Positions 24,728-32,424 of a DNA stretch of 64,000 nucleotides are shown piece by piece (positions within the stretch are counted from its first letter, which is position 1; every line of letters begins with the position of its first letter). Below the pieces are notes generated by a model. The model made no database searches, had not been told where the DNA came from, and saw only the letters and a program-made list of their open reading frames with translations. Source of the DNA: Lachnospiraceae bacterium. GTDB taxonomy: Bacteria; Bacillota; Clostridia; Lachnospirales; Lachnospiraceae. A program made the translations under genes and the position numbers. The stretch covers positions 124,001 through 188,000 of the forward strand of contig JAFRKV010000038.1 of NCBI GenBank assembly GCA_017431515.1, read 5' to 3'.

Positions 24728-25180
24728 ATGGATGCAATCCTGATCAAAGAGATGTCATCAAAGGATCTGGTGGAAATGAAGACACTGTTCCGATCTGTTT
24801 TCAGCAGTCCGCCATGGAATGAGGACTGGAGCGACGAGCAACAACTGGAGGAATACCTGAAAGATCTGACAGAGGTACGGGGTTCCCTCCTGTTTGGTCT
24901 GTATGAAGCAGAACAGCTTATAGGGATTTCCATCGGGAAGATCAAACACTGGTATGGCGGGACGGAGTATTACATTGAGGAGTTGTGCATCCGGAATGAT
25001 TATCAGGGAAAAGGCTATGGGAAAGCGTTCTTTACGCTCATAGAAGGAAAGATCAAAGAACGGGGTCTCCATGTCATCTATCTGATGACGGACAGAAACC
25101 AGCCTGCATACGAGTTCTATCAAAAGATCGGATTCCGGGAGTTGCCGGAACTTACTTCGTTTTTTAAGGAATTGCCATGA
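24728..25180 (+). CDS. GNAT family N-acetyltransferase
   Basis: A 150-residue protein with the GNAT fold. The acetyl-CoA binding motif is NDYQGKGYGKAFFTLIE, preceded by the strand YIEELCIR and followed by YLMTDRNQPAYEFYQKIGFRE, the family's C-terminal motif. The acceptor is unknown: a small molecule or a protein amine. ATG 24728 follows GAAAGGGG. The stop overlaps the acylphosphatase start as ATGA, so the two are coupled. Confidence 0.9.
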   Translation: MDAILIKEMSSKDLVEMKTLFRSVFSSPPWNEDWSDEQQLEEYLKDLTEVRGSLLFGLYEAEQLIGISIGKIKHWYGGTEYYIEELCIRNDYQGKGYGKAFFTLIEGKIKERGLHVIYLMTDRNQPAYEFYQKIGFRELPELTSFFKELP

Positions 25181-25458
25181 GGGGACGGATTGTAAGAAAA
25201 CGGATTGTGGTATCCGGCCGTGTTCAAGGGGTTGGATTCCGATATACGGCTTCCCATGCTGCGCAGATGCTCGGACTGACAGGCTGGGTCAGAAATGATT
25301 TCAGCGGGACAGTAACCATGGAACTACAGGGAGAGGAAGAACTGATCAGCCGGATGGCGCCCCTCCTGGAACAGGGCTCCTGGATCAGGATCACGGAGTG
25401 GAGCGAAAAAGTGATCCCGCTGGATGAAGAGGAGAGCGGGTTTCATGTGAGGAGATAA
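25177..25458 (+). CDS. acyP: Acylphosphatase
   Basis: A 93-residue acylphosphatase that hydrolyses carboxyl-phosphate bonds such as acetyl phosphate or 1,3-bisphosphoglycerate. The active-site loop GRVQGVGFRYT supplies the phosphate-binding Arg22, and GWVRND supplies Asn40. The C-terminus (LDEEESGFHVRR) is standard for the family, which marks this gene as the origin of the 48-bp segment also found at the end of the AAA ATPase gene. Coupled to the GNAT gene by an ATGA overlap. Confidence 0.93.
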   Translation: MRGRIVRKRIVVSGRVQGVGFRYTASHAAQMLGLTGWVRNDFSGTVTMELQGEEELISRMAPLLEQGSWIRITEWSEKVIPLDEEESGFHVRR

Positions 25459-25466
25459 TTCCGGCG
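25419..25466 (+). repeat. 48-bp direct repeat, copy 2
   Basis: The 3' end of the acylphosphatase gene plus eight bases after its stop, 46/48 identical to copy 1 at 23925-23972. This copy lies in the gene where the encoded peptide belongs. Confidence 0.9.
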
Positions 25467-25506
25467 GCCTTAGCTGCGGAAAAGATGACAATACGGGAGA
25501 TGGATG

Positions 25507-25677
25507 ATGCTTTGTGACCACTGTGCGAATTACGAATATGATGAGGACGACGAGGCCTGGTACTGCGGGGTGAACATGGATGAGGATGATTATTATCGCT
25601 TTTTGTCCGGAGGAAATAAGAATTGTCCGTTTTACCGGACCGATGACGAGTATGAGGTTGTAAGGCATCAAATGTGA
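25507..25677 (+). CDS. DUF6472-like small cysteine protein
   Basis: A 56-residue protein (MLCDHCANYEYDEDDEAWYC at the start) with four cysteines, at residues 3, 6, 20 and about 40 (KNCPFYRTDDEY), in a strongly acidic context; the pattern suggests a small metal-binding fold. This layout matches DUF6472 proteins, which are abundant in Lachnospiraceae and have no assigned role. GGGAGA precedes the start; ATG 25504 is an alternative one codon upstream. It lies 48 bases after the acylphosphatase stop. Confidence 0.8.
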   Translation: MLCDHCANYEYDEDDEAWYCGVNMDEDDYYRFLSGGNKNCPFYRTDDEYEVVRHQM

Positions 25678-25716
25678 AGAACTGGATGATGAAGCGCTGC
25701 CATCGACCTAGAAATC

Positions 25717-25745
25717 TTGACGACAAGATATTCTTTTGCTATTCT
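25717..25745 (+). promoter_or_regulatory. Promoter of the type III antitoxin RNA
   Basis: TTGACG (25717-25722), a 17-base spacer and TATTCT (25740-25745). Transcription would start near 25752, about 23 bases before the first 36-nt repeat. Confidence 0.75.
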
Positions 25746-25774
25746 ATGGTTGAAAAGATGCGGTTACACATCTG

Positions 25775-25882
25775 TTGGGGTTCCGCCTCCACAAAGAGCG
25801 GTCGAGGTTATTGGGGTTCCGCCTCCACAAAGAGCGGCCGAGGTTATTGGAGTTCCGCCTCCATCAAGAGCGGCAAGATGTA
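25775..25882 (+). repeat. 36-bp tandem repeat array (3 units)
   Basis: Period 36, starting TTGGGG, TTGGGG and TTGGAG, with common core TTCCGCCTCCA. There are no spacers between units. Short reading frames across it encode 12-residue repeats (GVPPPQRAAEVI in one frame), but they lack ribosome sites. Confidence 0.92.
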
Positions 25883-25890
25883 ACCTATTA

Positions 25891-25920
25891 CAAGGACAGG
25901 GCAACCTGTCCTTGTGGATT
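25891..25920 (+). terminator. Terminator between antitoxin repeats and toxin gene
   Basis: A perfect 10-bp stem, CAAGGACAGG with CCTGTCCTTG, loop GCAA, followed by TGGATTTTAT. Partial read-through at this position sets the antitoxin-to-toxin ratio in characterised type III systems. Confidence 0.85.
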
Positions 25921-25937
25921 TTATAGGAGATTAATCG

Positions 25938-26516
25938 ATGAAAAAGGGTTTTTATTTTGTAGATGACGATTATATCAGCTATTTAAAGAGCAAAGAGATT
26001 GAAGCAAGAGGTTTTACAACCGTTCCTAACGTGGATTATACATCCCGCAAGAAGTTTTTATATGGAACAGTACTTGAAATTGATGGACTCACCTATTTTG
26101 TCCCGGTGAGTTCTTATAGCAAAAAGCAGCAGGACAACATTTTAATCATGATCAAATCGAGAGGGAAGATGGAAAGGGAGGGATCGCTGCGATTTAATTA
26201 CATGATTCCGGTTCCGATAAAATGCCTGCGATATTTTGATTTTAATAAGGACCCAGACGTGGATGAAGGACGAAAGCGTCTTCTTGATAAGGAATACCGT
26301 TTCTGTAAAAGCAAAACGGCTGCTATTCAACGTCAGGCCAAGCGGACATATGATAGGGTAATATTTGCAAAGGACATGGTTCGAGATTCGCACACAAGAC
26401 TGATTGCAGCAAGCATCCCCGATGCAAGCCTCGTTCTGTTACATGGCAACCATTTCATCGCGGCGAAAAAACCGGCGGAATTCAACTGTGCGGTGATGGA
26501 GTTTCTGGAGAAATAA
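25938..26516 (+). CDS. ToxN/AbiQ-like endoribonuclease toxin with foreign C-terminus
   Basis: A 192-residue protein. Residues 1-140 follow the ToxN/AbiQ family: FYFVDDDYISYLKSKE, KFLYGTVLEIDGLTYFVPVS, NYMIPVP and the late helix KSKTAAIQRQAKRTYDRV. Known ToxN enzymes cut mRNA and their own antitoxin. From about residue 141 the family's usual ending is missing and is replaced by roughly 50 residues resembling the C-terminus of an alpha/beta hydrolase: KDMVRDSHTRLIAASIPDA, then HGNHFIAAKKP, holding the hydrolase's catalytic-His position. So the toxin appears chimeric, and activity is uncertain. AGGAG precedes the ATG by nine bases; 17 bases separate the start from the terminator. Confidence 0.8.
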   Translation: MKKGFYFVDDDYISYLKSKEIEARGFTTVPNVDYTSRKKFLYGTVLEIDGLTYFVPVSSYSKKQQDNILIMIKSRGKMEREGSLRFNYMIPVPIKCLRYFDFNKDPDVDEGRKRLLDKEYRFCKSKTAAIQRQAKRTYDRVIFAKDMVRDSHTRLIAASIPDASLVLLHGNHFIAAKKPAEFNCAVMEFLEK

Positions 26517-26550
26517 TCATCTTTCCGGTGTTGCAGGACACATGCATGGA

Positions 26551-26580
26551 AAAAGAGCGGTACTATTCGCCGCTCTTTTA
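26551..26580 (+). terminator. Bidirectional terminator
   Basis: AAAAGAGCGG pairs perfectly with CCGCTCTTTT around a nine-base loop. It serves the toxin gene (stop 26516) and, read on the reverse strand, the methyltransferase ending at 26615. Confidence 0.88.
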
Positions 26581-26614
26581 ATATCCCGAAAACGCATCTC
26601 GATTGTGATGATGG

Positions 26615-27418
26615 TTACTTGCCGAAAGCCTCTTTCTTCACTCTCAACTCCGCAAAGGAGATATAATGCTTCACCATGAAGTTCTCCGGGGCGGAGGTTT
26701 CCAGCATAGCCTTGTGCTCCTGATCCCATGCCGCGAGTGCCTCGGCGGACATGGAAGCTCCGACGCCTCTGCAGGCGCGCATCCGGCCGTGCCAGCCATC
26801 TCTGGAAAAGGGAATGTCTACCCGAAATTCCTTTTGCGTCTGTATCACAAATTGATCCTTGTACTGATCCGGAACCCAGACGGGGTGCACAGTATCGCCG
26901 TAGGAGGTCCAGTCCGGATTATGTTTTAGGATGATCTCCTCGCTTTTTCCTGCGATTGGATCTTCGTAGGGAAGCCAGCCCATATATAAGATCAAAAACG
27001 TTCCACCGGGTTTCAGCATGTTTGCAAACTTCGGCGCGGTGACATCGTGGTTGAAATACCAAATGCATTGACAGGCTGTGAGCACGTCAAAGGTATTGTC
27101 AGGGAAAGACAGGCCTTCTGCGCCTGACGCAAAGAATGTGATGTCCATTCCCGCTTCGTTCGCAAGCTTTTTTGCCTGTTCGATCTGATTTTCAGCCACA
27201 TCCGTGCCGGTCCATTTCGCACCGTATCGATACATGTTTCGCGGAAGCACGCCCGTCCCCGTGCCGATATCCAGGACGTTCTGTCCGTCCCTGCACAGCC
27301 CGAGATTCAGAATGCAGTCATAGAACTCCTGCGGGTAGATGTCCCTGTATTTTGCATAGTCCGAAGAGGTTTTTCCCCAATCAAAAGACTTCCCTCTGTC
27401 AATATCTCGAATGACCAT
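26615..27418 (-). CDS. Class I SAM-dependent methyltransferase
   Basis: A 267-residue enzyme with the Rossmann-type SAM fold: motif I VLDIGTGTGVLPRNM near residues 48-62, acidic motif II TGTDVAENQIEQA, motif III FDVLTACQC and LKPGGTFLILY. The N-terminal block (DWGKTSSDYAKYRDIYP) and the C-terminal region typify the UbiE/COQ5-like small-molecule methyltransferases. The acceptor is unknown. Transcribed alone on the reverse strand, ending in the shared terminator with the toxin gene. Confidence 0.9.
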   Translation of the reverse strand: MVIRDIDRGKSFDWGKTSSDYAKYRDIYPQEFYDCILNLGLCRDGQNVLDIGTGTGVLPRNMYRYGAKWTGTDVAENQIEQAKKLANEAGMDITFFASGAEGLSFPDNTFDVLTACQCIWYFNHDVTAPKFANMLKPGGTFLILYMGWLPYEDPIAGKSEEIILKHNPDWTSYGDTVHPVWVPDQYKDQFVIQTQKEFRVDIPFSRDGWHGRMRACRGVGASMSAEALAAWDQEHKAMLETSAPENFMVKHYISFAELRVKKEAFGK

Positions 27419-27564
27419 ATCCGTTTGTTCCTTCCTTCAGAGAATACTATACAAAAATCCGCGGGAGAATACAAACGTCGATGACCGGAGCGGGGCTTCT
27501 ATCTCTTTTGATGAAACTGTTGTATACTACTGATCATGAAAGCCTTTTTTGGAAAGGAGTTTTT

Positions 27565-28044
27565 ATGACGCGAAGAGAAGAAGCCATGGAAAATTTCAGG
27601 AAAGGATACAACTGTTCCCAGTCGGTCGTGCTTGCCTTTGCAGACATGCTTCCCATCCATCAAGAGCAGCTTTTGAAGATGGCATCCTCTTTCGGAGGCG
27701 GCATGGGAAGGCTTCGCGAGGTATGTGGCTCAGTTAGCGGTATGTTCATGGTGATTGGTCTTCTTTACGGATATGATGGCCCAGAAACCGGTCAGATCAA
27801 AGCGGAACACTATGCCAGAGTCCAGGAACTGGCCCGCAGGTTCGAAGAAAGACACGGATCGATTGTTTGCCGCGAGCTGCTTGGCTTGAGCAGGCATCGG
27901 GATGATCCCACGCCGGAAGCGCGTACGAAGGAATACTATGAAAAGCGTCCCTGCCCGGTGATCATCGGAGATGCCGCAGAGATACTGGAACAGTATCTTT
28001 TCGAGTGCAAAGGGAATTCTGATACAAGGGAAAAACAGGAGTAA
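27565..28044 (+). CDS. C_GCAxxG_C_C family redox protein
   Basis: A 159-residue member of the C_GCAxxG_C_C family. N-terminal NFRKGYNCSQSVV has the first Cys; the characteristic SSFGGGMGRLREVCGSVSGM block follows, and a later Cys pair in IVCRELLG and RPCPVII completes the motif. Family proteins are thought to be redox-active or metal-binding in anaerobes; no specific reaction is established. ATG 27565 is chosen because GGAAAGGAG lies nine bases upstream, although the frame is open from 27481. A HAD phosphatase follows after 11 bases. Confidence 0.88.
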   Translation: MTRREEAMENFRKGYNCSQSVVLAFADMLPIHQEQLLKMASSFGGGMGRLREVCGSVSGMFMVIGLLYGYDGPETGQIKAEHYARVQELARRFEERHGSIVCRELLGLSRHRDDPTPEARTKEYYEKRPCPVIIGDAAEILEQYLFECKGNSDTREKQE

Positions 28045-28055
28045 ATGACAGCGCG

Positions 28056-28712
28056 ATGAACAAGGTAAACACAGTGATCTTTGATATGGACGGAACGGTG
28101 TTGAATACACTGGAGGATCTGACGGCTTCTGTCAACTACGTTATGGAGCAGTATGGCATGCCAAAACGCAGGGAAGCAGAGTACCGTCGGTTTTTCGGCA
28201 GCGGGATTCGCTATGCGCTTCAGTGTGCCGTCCCGGACGGAACGCCGGAAGAACTCATAGACCAGATGCTCCCGGTATTTAAAGCCCATTACGGGGAACA
28301 TTGTCTTGATAAGACACGACCCTATGAGGGGATACCAGAACTGATGAAACGCCTGAAAGAGCACGGATACCGGATGGCAATTGTGTCCAACAAGATCGAT
28401 CCTGCCGTGAAGGAACTGAATGAGAGGTTTTTTTCGGAATACGTGGATGTGGCCATCGGAGAAAGAGAGGGGATCAAAAGGAAACCCGCGCCGGACACCG
28501 TGGAGCAGGCCTTAAGGGAACTGGGCAGCACAAAGGAAGAAGCTGTTTATATCGGTGACTCCGAGGTGGATCTCCAAACGGCAAAAAATGCCGGGATGCC
28601 CTGCATCGCTGTACTATGGGGCTTCCGGGACAGAGCGTTTCTTATGGAAAACGGGGCAGTGTATTTTGCGGAAAAACCGGAGGATATTTTTGAGGCGCTG
28701 AAAAAAAGATAG
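28056..28712 (+). CDS. HAD hydrolase (phosphoglycolate phosphatase-like)
   Basis: A 218-residue HAD-superfamily phosphatase. Motif I is IFDMDGTVLNT, motif II lies in IVSNKIDP, motif III includes the Lys in KRKPAPDTV, and motif IV is IGDSEVDLQTAKNAG. A four-helix cap sits between motifs I and II, as in phosphoglycolate phosphatase (Gph)-type enzymes. The real substrate is uncertain. It is coupled to the C_GCAxxG gene (start 28056) and ends before a strong terminator at 28726-28787. Confidence 0.92.
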   Translation: MNKVNTVIFDMDGTVLNTLEDLTASVNYVMEQYGMPKRREAEYRRFFGSGIRYALQCAVPDGTPEELIDQMLPVFKAHYGEHCLDKTRPYEGIPELMKRLKEHGYRMAIVSNKIDPAVKELNERFFSEYVDVAIGEREGIKRKPAPDTVEQALRELGSTKEEAVYIGDSEVDLQTAKNAGMPCIAVLWGFRDRAFLMENGAVYFAEKPEDIFEALKKR

Positions 28713-28725
28713 ACATCCATACAGG

Positions 28726-28787
28726 TAGGTGTTATCATTGATTAGGTTGTGCTAACCAAAAAAGAAATGATAACACCTATTTTTTTT
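28726..28787 (+). terminator. Strong terminator with nested hairpin
   Basis: Fourteen-base arms (TAGGTGTTATCATT and AATGATAACACCTA) pair perfectly around a loop that contains a second small hairpin (GGTT...AACC); eight T residues follow. Confidence 0.9.
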
Positions 28788-28850
28788 ATGCGCAGATTAG
28801 CGTAAACTAACCGCATGCGTCTGTAGTGATCGAAACTGAGAGGATCGGTT

Positions 28851-29747
28851 ATGTCAAGAAAAGCATCGAATTTTCAGAAGGTGGTGATGTCCCTCGGATA
28901 TCGGGGGAAGGAGATTTTTAAGCCGCTTAATACGGGATGGATCGACGACCAAGTAGCCTGTGTCCGGGAATGGATCGCAAATATCTTTTTTTACAAAAAG
29001 AACGGCACGACGATTATGATCGATGCCGGCTATAACTATGAGCGTCTTGCGGAGAAAATGAAGTGGCTGGATATTGCACCTTCAAGCCTTCAGGACATTC
29101 TGATCACCCATCAGGACACGGACCATGTGGGAGCCGTGGAACGGGATTCGGACGGGCTGTTCAGACATGCGAAACTGCATCTCAGTGAGATCGAGAATCA
29201 ATACATGACAGGAGAGCGGCGCAGAAAGGTCATCTTCGGATTATACAAACTGCCGATGGTAAAAAGCGATAATGAACGAAATCTGCTGCGGGATGGAGAT
29301 GTATTTCATATCGACGACATTCAGGTGGAGGCGATCCTTGTGCCCGGACATACTTGGGGACACATGGTTTATCTGATCGATGATGCCTATCTCTTTACGG
29401 GAGATACCATCTGGTTCGGACCAGATGGGGGTTACAGTTTTATCAATTCGCTGGCGGAGGATAATGAACTGTCTAAGCGGTCTCTCGTCAAGCTGGAACA
29501 GCTTTTGCGCAAAAGAGGGATCAGGCCGAAAGTGATCACAGGACATACGGGTTGGTCGGATGACCTGGATTTTGTTTTCAGGCATAAAGATCAGGTCTGC
29601 AACAGCATGAAAAAACAGAAGCCCCACGATCCGTCCGCGCCATACGATGGTTATGATGAGCATGAGGATACGGAGGAAAATGCAAGAAACGTCAGGCTGG
29701 AGAAGGCTGGTTTACACCGCCCTTTCCCACGCAGGGGCAGCTGCTGA
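28851..29747 (+). CDS. MBL-fold hydrolase (lactonase-like)
   Basis: A 298-residue metallo-beta-lactamase-fold enzyme. The metal site is THQDTDHVGA, with the first His replaced by Gln (usual form HxHxDH), then VPGHTWGHMVYL and LFTGDTIWFG. The loss of one canonical His ligand is also seen in some family branches. The last 45 residues (after PHDPSAPYDGYDEHED) are charged and do not look like the fold, possibly from read-through into another frame. No strong ribosome site precedes ATG 28851 except GAGAGG. Substrate unknown; an N-acyl homoserine lactonase label would be speculative. Confidence 0.8.
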   Translation: MSRKASNFQKVVMSLGYRGKEIFKPLNTGWIDDQVACVREWIANIFFYKKNGTTIMIDAGYNYERLAEKMKWLDIAPSSLQDILITHQDTDHVGAVERDSDGLFRHAKLHLSEIENQYMTGERRRKVIFGLYKLPMVKSDNERNLLRDGDVFHIDDIQVEAILVPGHTWGHMVYLIDDAYLFTGDTIWFGPDGGYSFINSLAEDNELSKRSLVKLEQLLRKRGIRPKVITGHTGWSDDLDFVFRHKDQVCNSMKKQKPHDPSAPYDGYDEHEDTEENARNVRLEKAGLHRPFPRRGSC

Positions 29748-29837
29748 AGATCCTTCATGGATTGTATTTCGGGGTGGAATGTCATGTAGACGGATTAATG
29801 TCGTATTTCAGGTGTGTGAAATGAAAGGATGTGAATG

Positions 29838-30638
29838 ATGGAATTGCAATTAGGAGATGTTCAGACAACGGCGCTGATCCCGCTTGTGGTGAAGGCCAAT
29901 GAGACACAGAGAAAGAATCCTCGTATCTCTGACCCGAAGGCAGTCGAGATCATAAGAAAGTTGGACATTGACACCCGGCAATACGATAAGTTCATGTCGC
30001 ATGAAGGTGTGGTGGCACGAACGATTATGCTTGACCGGCAGCTGAAAGGGATTATCAGGGAATCACCGGACACTGTAGTAGTAAACATCGGAGCCGGTTT
30101 TGATGATCGGTTTTCAAGAGTAGATAACGGAACAATCCTCTGGTTTGATCTGGACTTGCCTGATGCCATAGCGGCAAGGAAAAAGGCATTTGCAGAGCGT
30201 GACAGGGTGACCATGATCGCCGGAAGTGTATTGGAAGAAGGCTGGTGCGTCCCGGTTGTAAAAGCAGTGGAAGGACGAAAGACGAAACCTGTCTTTATAG
30301 CAGAAGGGTTGTTCATGTATTTTACGCTGGATCAGATCAGAACCCTTCTTGAGATGCTGAAGAATAATTTCCCGGATGGAGGCACGCTGATCGCGGAGCA
30401 GAATTGCAAGCTCATGCAAAAGAATGAGAAGCACCACGATACGGTAAAAAACACGAATGCTCGCTTTATGTCGGGCACCGATTCCGGACAGGAAATCGCG
30501 GATCTGTCAGACGGGATCCGGCTGATTGACGAGCATAGTTTCAATGAAGAAATGAAAAAATACAGCATCCGGGGAAAACTCTTTGCACTCCTGCTGCCGA
30601 AAATGAACGACCGATGGGCGACCTTTGTGTGGGGATGA
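29838..30638 (+). CDS. Leucine-carboxyl-methyltransferase-like SAM enzyme
   Basis: A 266-residue class I methyltransferase of the LCM/PPM1 type: VVNIGAGFDDRFSRV is the SAM-binding motif, WFDLDLPDAIAARKK the acidic loop, and AEGLFMYFTLDQIRTLL the characteristic post-motif. In bacteria such enzymes methylate carboxyl groups or small metabolites. The two neighbouring genes encode an ABC exporter, which would fit modification and export of a compound. ATG 29838 is preferred; 29835 lies one codon earlier. AAAGGATG precedes it. Confidence 0.87.
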   Translation: MELQLGDVQTTALIPLVVKANETQRKNPRISDPKAVEIIRKLDIDTRQYDKFMSHEGVVARTIMLDRQLKGIIRESPDTVVVNIGAGFDDRFSRVDNGTILWFDLDLPDAIAARKKAFAERDRVTMIAGSVLEEGWCVPVVKAVEGRKTKPVFIAEGLFMYFTLDQIRTLLEMLKNNFPDGGTLIAEQNCKLMQKNEKHHDTVKNTNARFMSGTDSGQEIADLSDGIRLIDEHSFNEEMKKYSIRGKLFALLLPKMNDRWATFVWG

Positions 30639-30659
30639 AACTGGAGAGGAATGAACAGA

Positions 30660-32423
30660 ATGGGCAAGACGGAAAAATATGACCACATGAAACTGATTCG
30701 AGAGTACGCGGGAGGACATAAAAAACTGATTACTGCAGGCAGATGTCTCGCCGCGATCAGCGCAGTGCTGACACTAATCCCTTACTATGAGCTCTGGAAG
30801 ATCATCAGAACGGCAGTCAATGGAGAAGATCCGGGCAGGATTACAGTTTATGCCTGGTCCGCAGTGGCTATGATCGTTGGAGCTCTGCTTGTATACATAC
30901 TGGCGCTTTTTTGCACTCATATAGCGGCGTTTCGAGTGCAGGCAAATATGAGAAGCTCTCTGATGCGAAGGATCATCACATTACCTCTCGGGGTGTTCGA
31001 TGAAGACGGAACAGGCAAGATCCGCAGGATCGTGAATGATTCCACTGCAGCCACAGAAACCTATATCGCGCATACTCTTTGTGATAAGACCGTTGCGTTT
31101 GTTACGCCGATCGGACTGCTCGTTCTTGTGTTCGCCTTTAACTGGAAAATCGGTCTGATCTGTATGATACCGGCGGCGGTCGGTTTTCTTTGCATGATGT
31201 CCATGATGGGAAAAGGCATGCAGGAGAAAATGAAGGAATATCAGGATGCACTCGAGACCATGAGCAGCGAGGCAACAGAGTATGTCAGGGGTATTCCCGT
31301 AGTAAAGACTTTCGGGCAGACGGTCCATTCCTTTAAACGCTTTAAGGCTTGCATTGACGGCTTCGGAGAATGGGCGACCAGATATACGATGATGCTCCGG
31401 TTTCCGATGACGGGATTTATGACCTGCATCAACGCGATCTTTGCCTTTATCGTGATTGCGGCGTTTGTGGTAACGAAAAACGGCGTGGATCAAGCCGCTA
31501 TCCTGAATATTATGTACTACATCATAATCATGCCGCTTGTTACTGTGGCGCTCACAAAGATCGCTTATTCCGGTGAGGCGGAGATGACTCTGATCGATGC
31601 GCTGAAACGTGTGGATAAGATCATGGAGATCGAACCGCTTGAAGATGGAAAAGTAGATAAGACGCCTGCTGATTACGGAATTGAGCTAAAGAATGTATCC
31701 TACCGTTATCAGGATGCGACAAGAGACGCGGTCAGCAGAGTATCTCTTTCGATCGGTTCCGGAGAACATGTTGCATTTGTAGGACCTTCCGGTTCCGGAA
31801 AGACAACGCTTGCAGAGCTTATGGTTAGGTTTTTTGATGTCAGCGGAGGAGAGATCCTGATCGGCGGGGTGAATGTGAAAGATATGTCGCAAAGTACGCT
31901 CATGGAGTGGGTTTCCTTTGTGTTTCAGGACAGCAGGCTGATCAAAAAATCCATTCTGGAAAATGTTCGCATGGCAAAACCGGATGCAACAGAGAAAGAA
32001 GTCCTTGAAGCACTTGAAAAAGCCCAGTGCATGGATATCATTGAGAAACTGCCCGGCGGTATACATACGGTGATAGGAGAAAAAGGAACTTATCTTTCCG
32101 GCGGTGAACAGCAAAGGATCACCATTGCGAGGGCAGTGTTGAAGAACGCTCCGATTTTGATTCTGGACGAAGCCACGGCTTTTGCGGATCCGGATAACGA
32201 AAGCAAGGTGCAGGCGGCGTTTGAGGAGATGTCGAAGAATAAGACACTGATCATGATTGCGCACAGGCTCAGCACCGTGATGAATGCGGACAGGATCTTT
32301 GTGATGGAGGATGGCAGATGTGCTGAAGCCGGCAGTCACAGTGAACTGATGAATAAGAACGGTTTGTACAGACGTATGTTTGATGAATATACAAGATCCG
32401 TCGAATGGAAGGTAGGTGCTTAA
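30660..32423 (+). CDS. ABC exporter half (heterodimer subunit 1)
   Basis: A 587-residue half-transporter: six membrane helices in residues 20-320, then an ATPase domain with Walker A GPSGSGKTT, signature LSGGEQQR, Walker B ILILDEAT and His-loop AHRLS. All catalytic motifs are intact. It pairs with the next gene, which starts one base after its stop; the two domains form one full exporter of the type used for peptides or siderophores. ATG 30660 is preferred over 30651 because the GGAGAGGA site sits right against the earlier ATG. Substrate unknown; the LCM-type methyltransferase just upstream may act on it. Confidence 0.9.
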   Translation: MGKTEKYDHMKLIREYAGGHKKLITAGRCLAAISAVLTLIPYYELWKIIRTAVNGEDPGRITVYAWSAVAMIVGALLVYILALFCTHIAAFRVQANMRSSLMRRIITLPLGVFDEDGTGKIRRIVNDSTAATETYIAHTLCDKTVAFVTPIGLLVLVFAFNWKIGLICMIPAAVGFLCMMSMMGKGMQEKMKEYQDALETMSSEATEYVRGIPVVKTFGQTVHSFKRFKACIDGFGEWATRYTMMLRFPMTGFMTCINAIFAFIVIAAFVVTKNGVDQAAILNIMYYIIIMPLVTVALTKIAYSGEAEMTLIDALKRVDKIMEIEPLEDGKVDKTPADYGIELKNVSYRYQDATRDAVSRVSLSIGSGEHVAFVGPSGSGKTTLAELMVRFFDVSGGEILIGGVNVKDMSQSTLMEWVSFVFQDSRLIKKSILENVRMAKPDATEKEVLEALEKAQCMDIIEKLPGGIHTVIGEKGTYLSGGEQQRITIARAVLKNAPILILDEATAFADPDNESKVQAAFEEMSKNKTLIMIAHRLSTVMNADRIFVMEDGRCAEAGSHSELMNKNGLYRRMFDEYTRSVEWKVGA

Positions 32424-32424
32424 G

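Larger units (their letters stand above)
25752..25920 (+). ncRNA. Type III antitoxin RNA (ToxI-like), three 36-nt repeats
   Basis: Three head-to-tail copies of a 36-nt unit: 25775-25810, 25811-25846 and 25847-25882. The first two differ at one base (GGTCGAGG versus GGCCGAGG); the third diverges toward its end. Each unit contains CCGC and GCGG that can pair. A promoter lies upstream, and a terminator hairpin separates the array from a ToxN/AbiQ-like gene 55 bases downstream. In characterised type III systems the toxin endoribonuclease cuts such a tandem-repeat RNA into units that fold as pseudoknots and inhibit it; known arrays have units near 34-36 nt. The exact RNA ends are inferred. Confidence 0.82.

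Noticed and set aside
25419-25466. The 48-bp repeats as attL/attR of an integrated element
   Set aside because: No integrase lies between or near them, and the intact target gene is on the wrong side for simple 3'-end integration.
25775-25882. A short CRISPR array
   Set aside because: The 36-bp period is CRISPR-like, but the units are directly adjacent with no spacers and no cas genes; the ToxI reading explains promoter, terminator and toxin.
25717-25926. A repeat protein with PPPQRA-type 12-residue units
   Set aside because: The start codon is the -35 box, no ribosome site exists, and two other frames are open too, as expected for repeat DNA.
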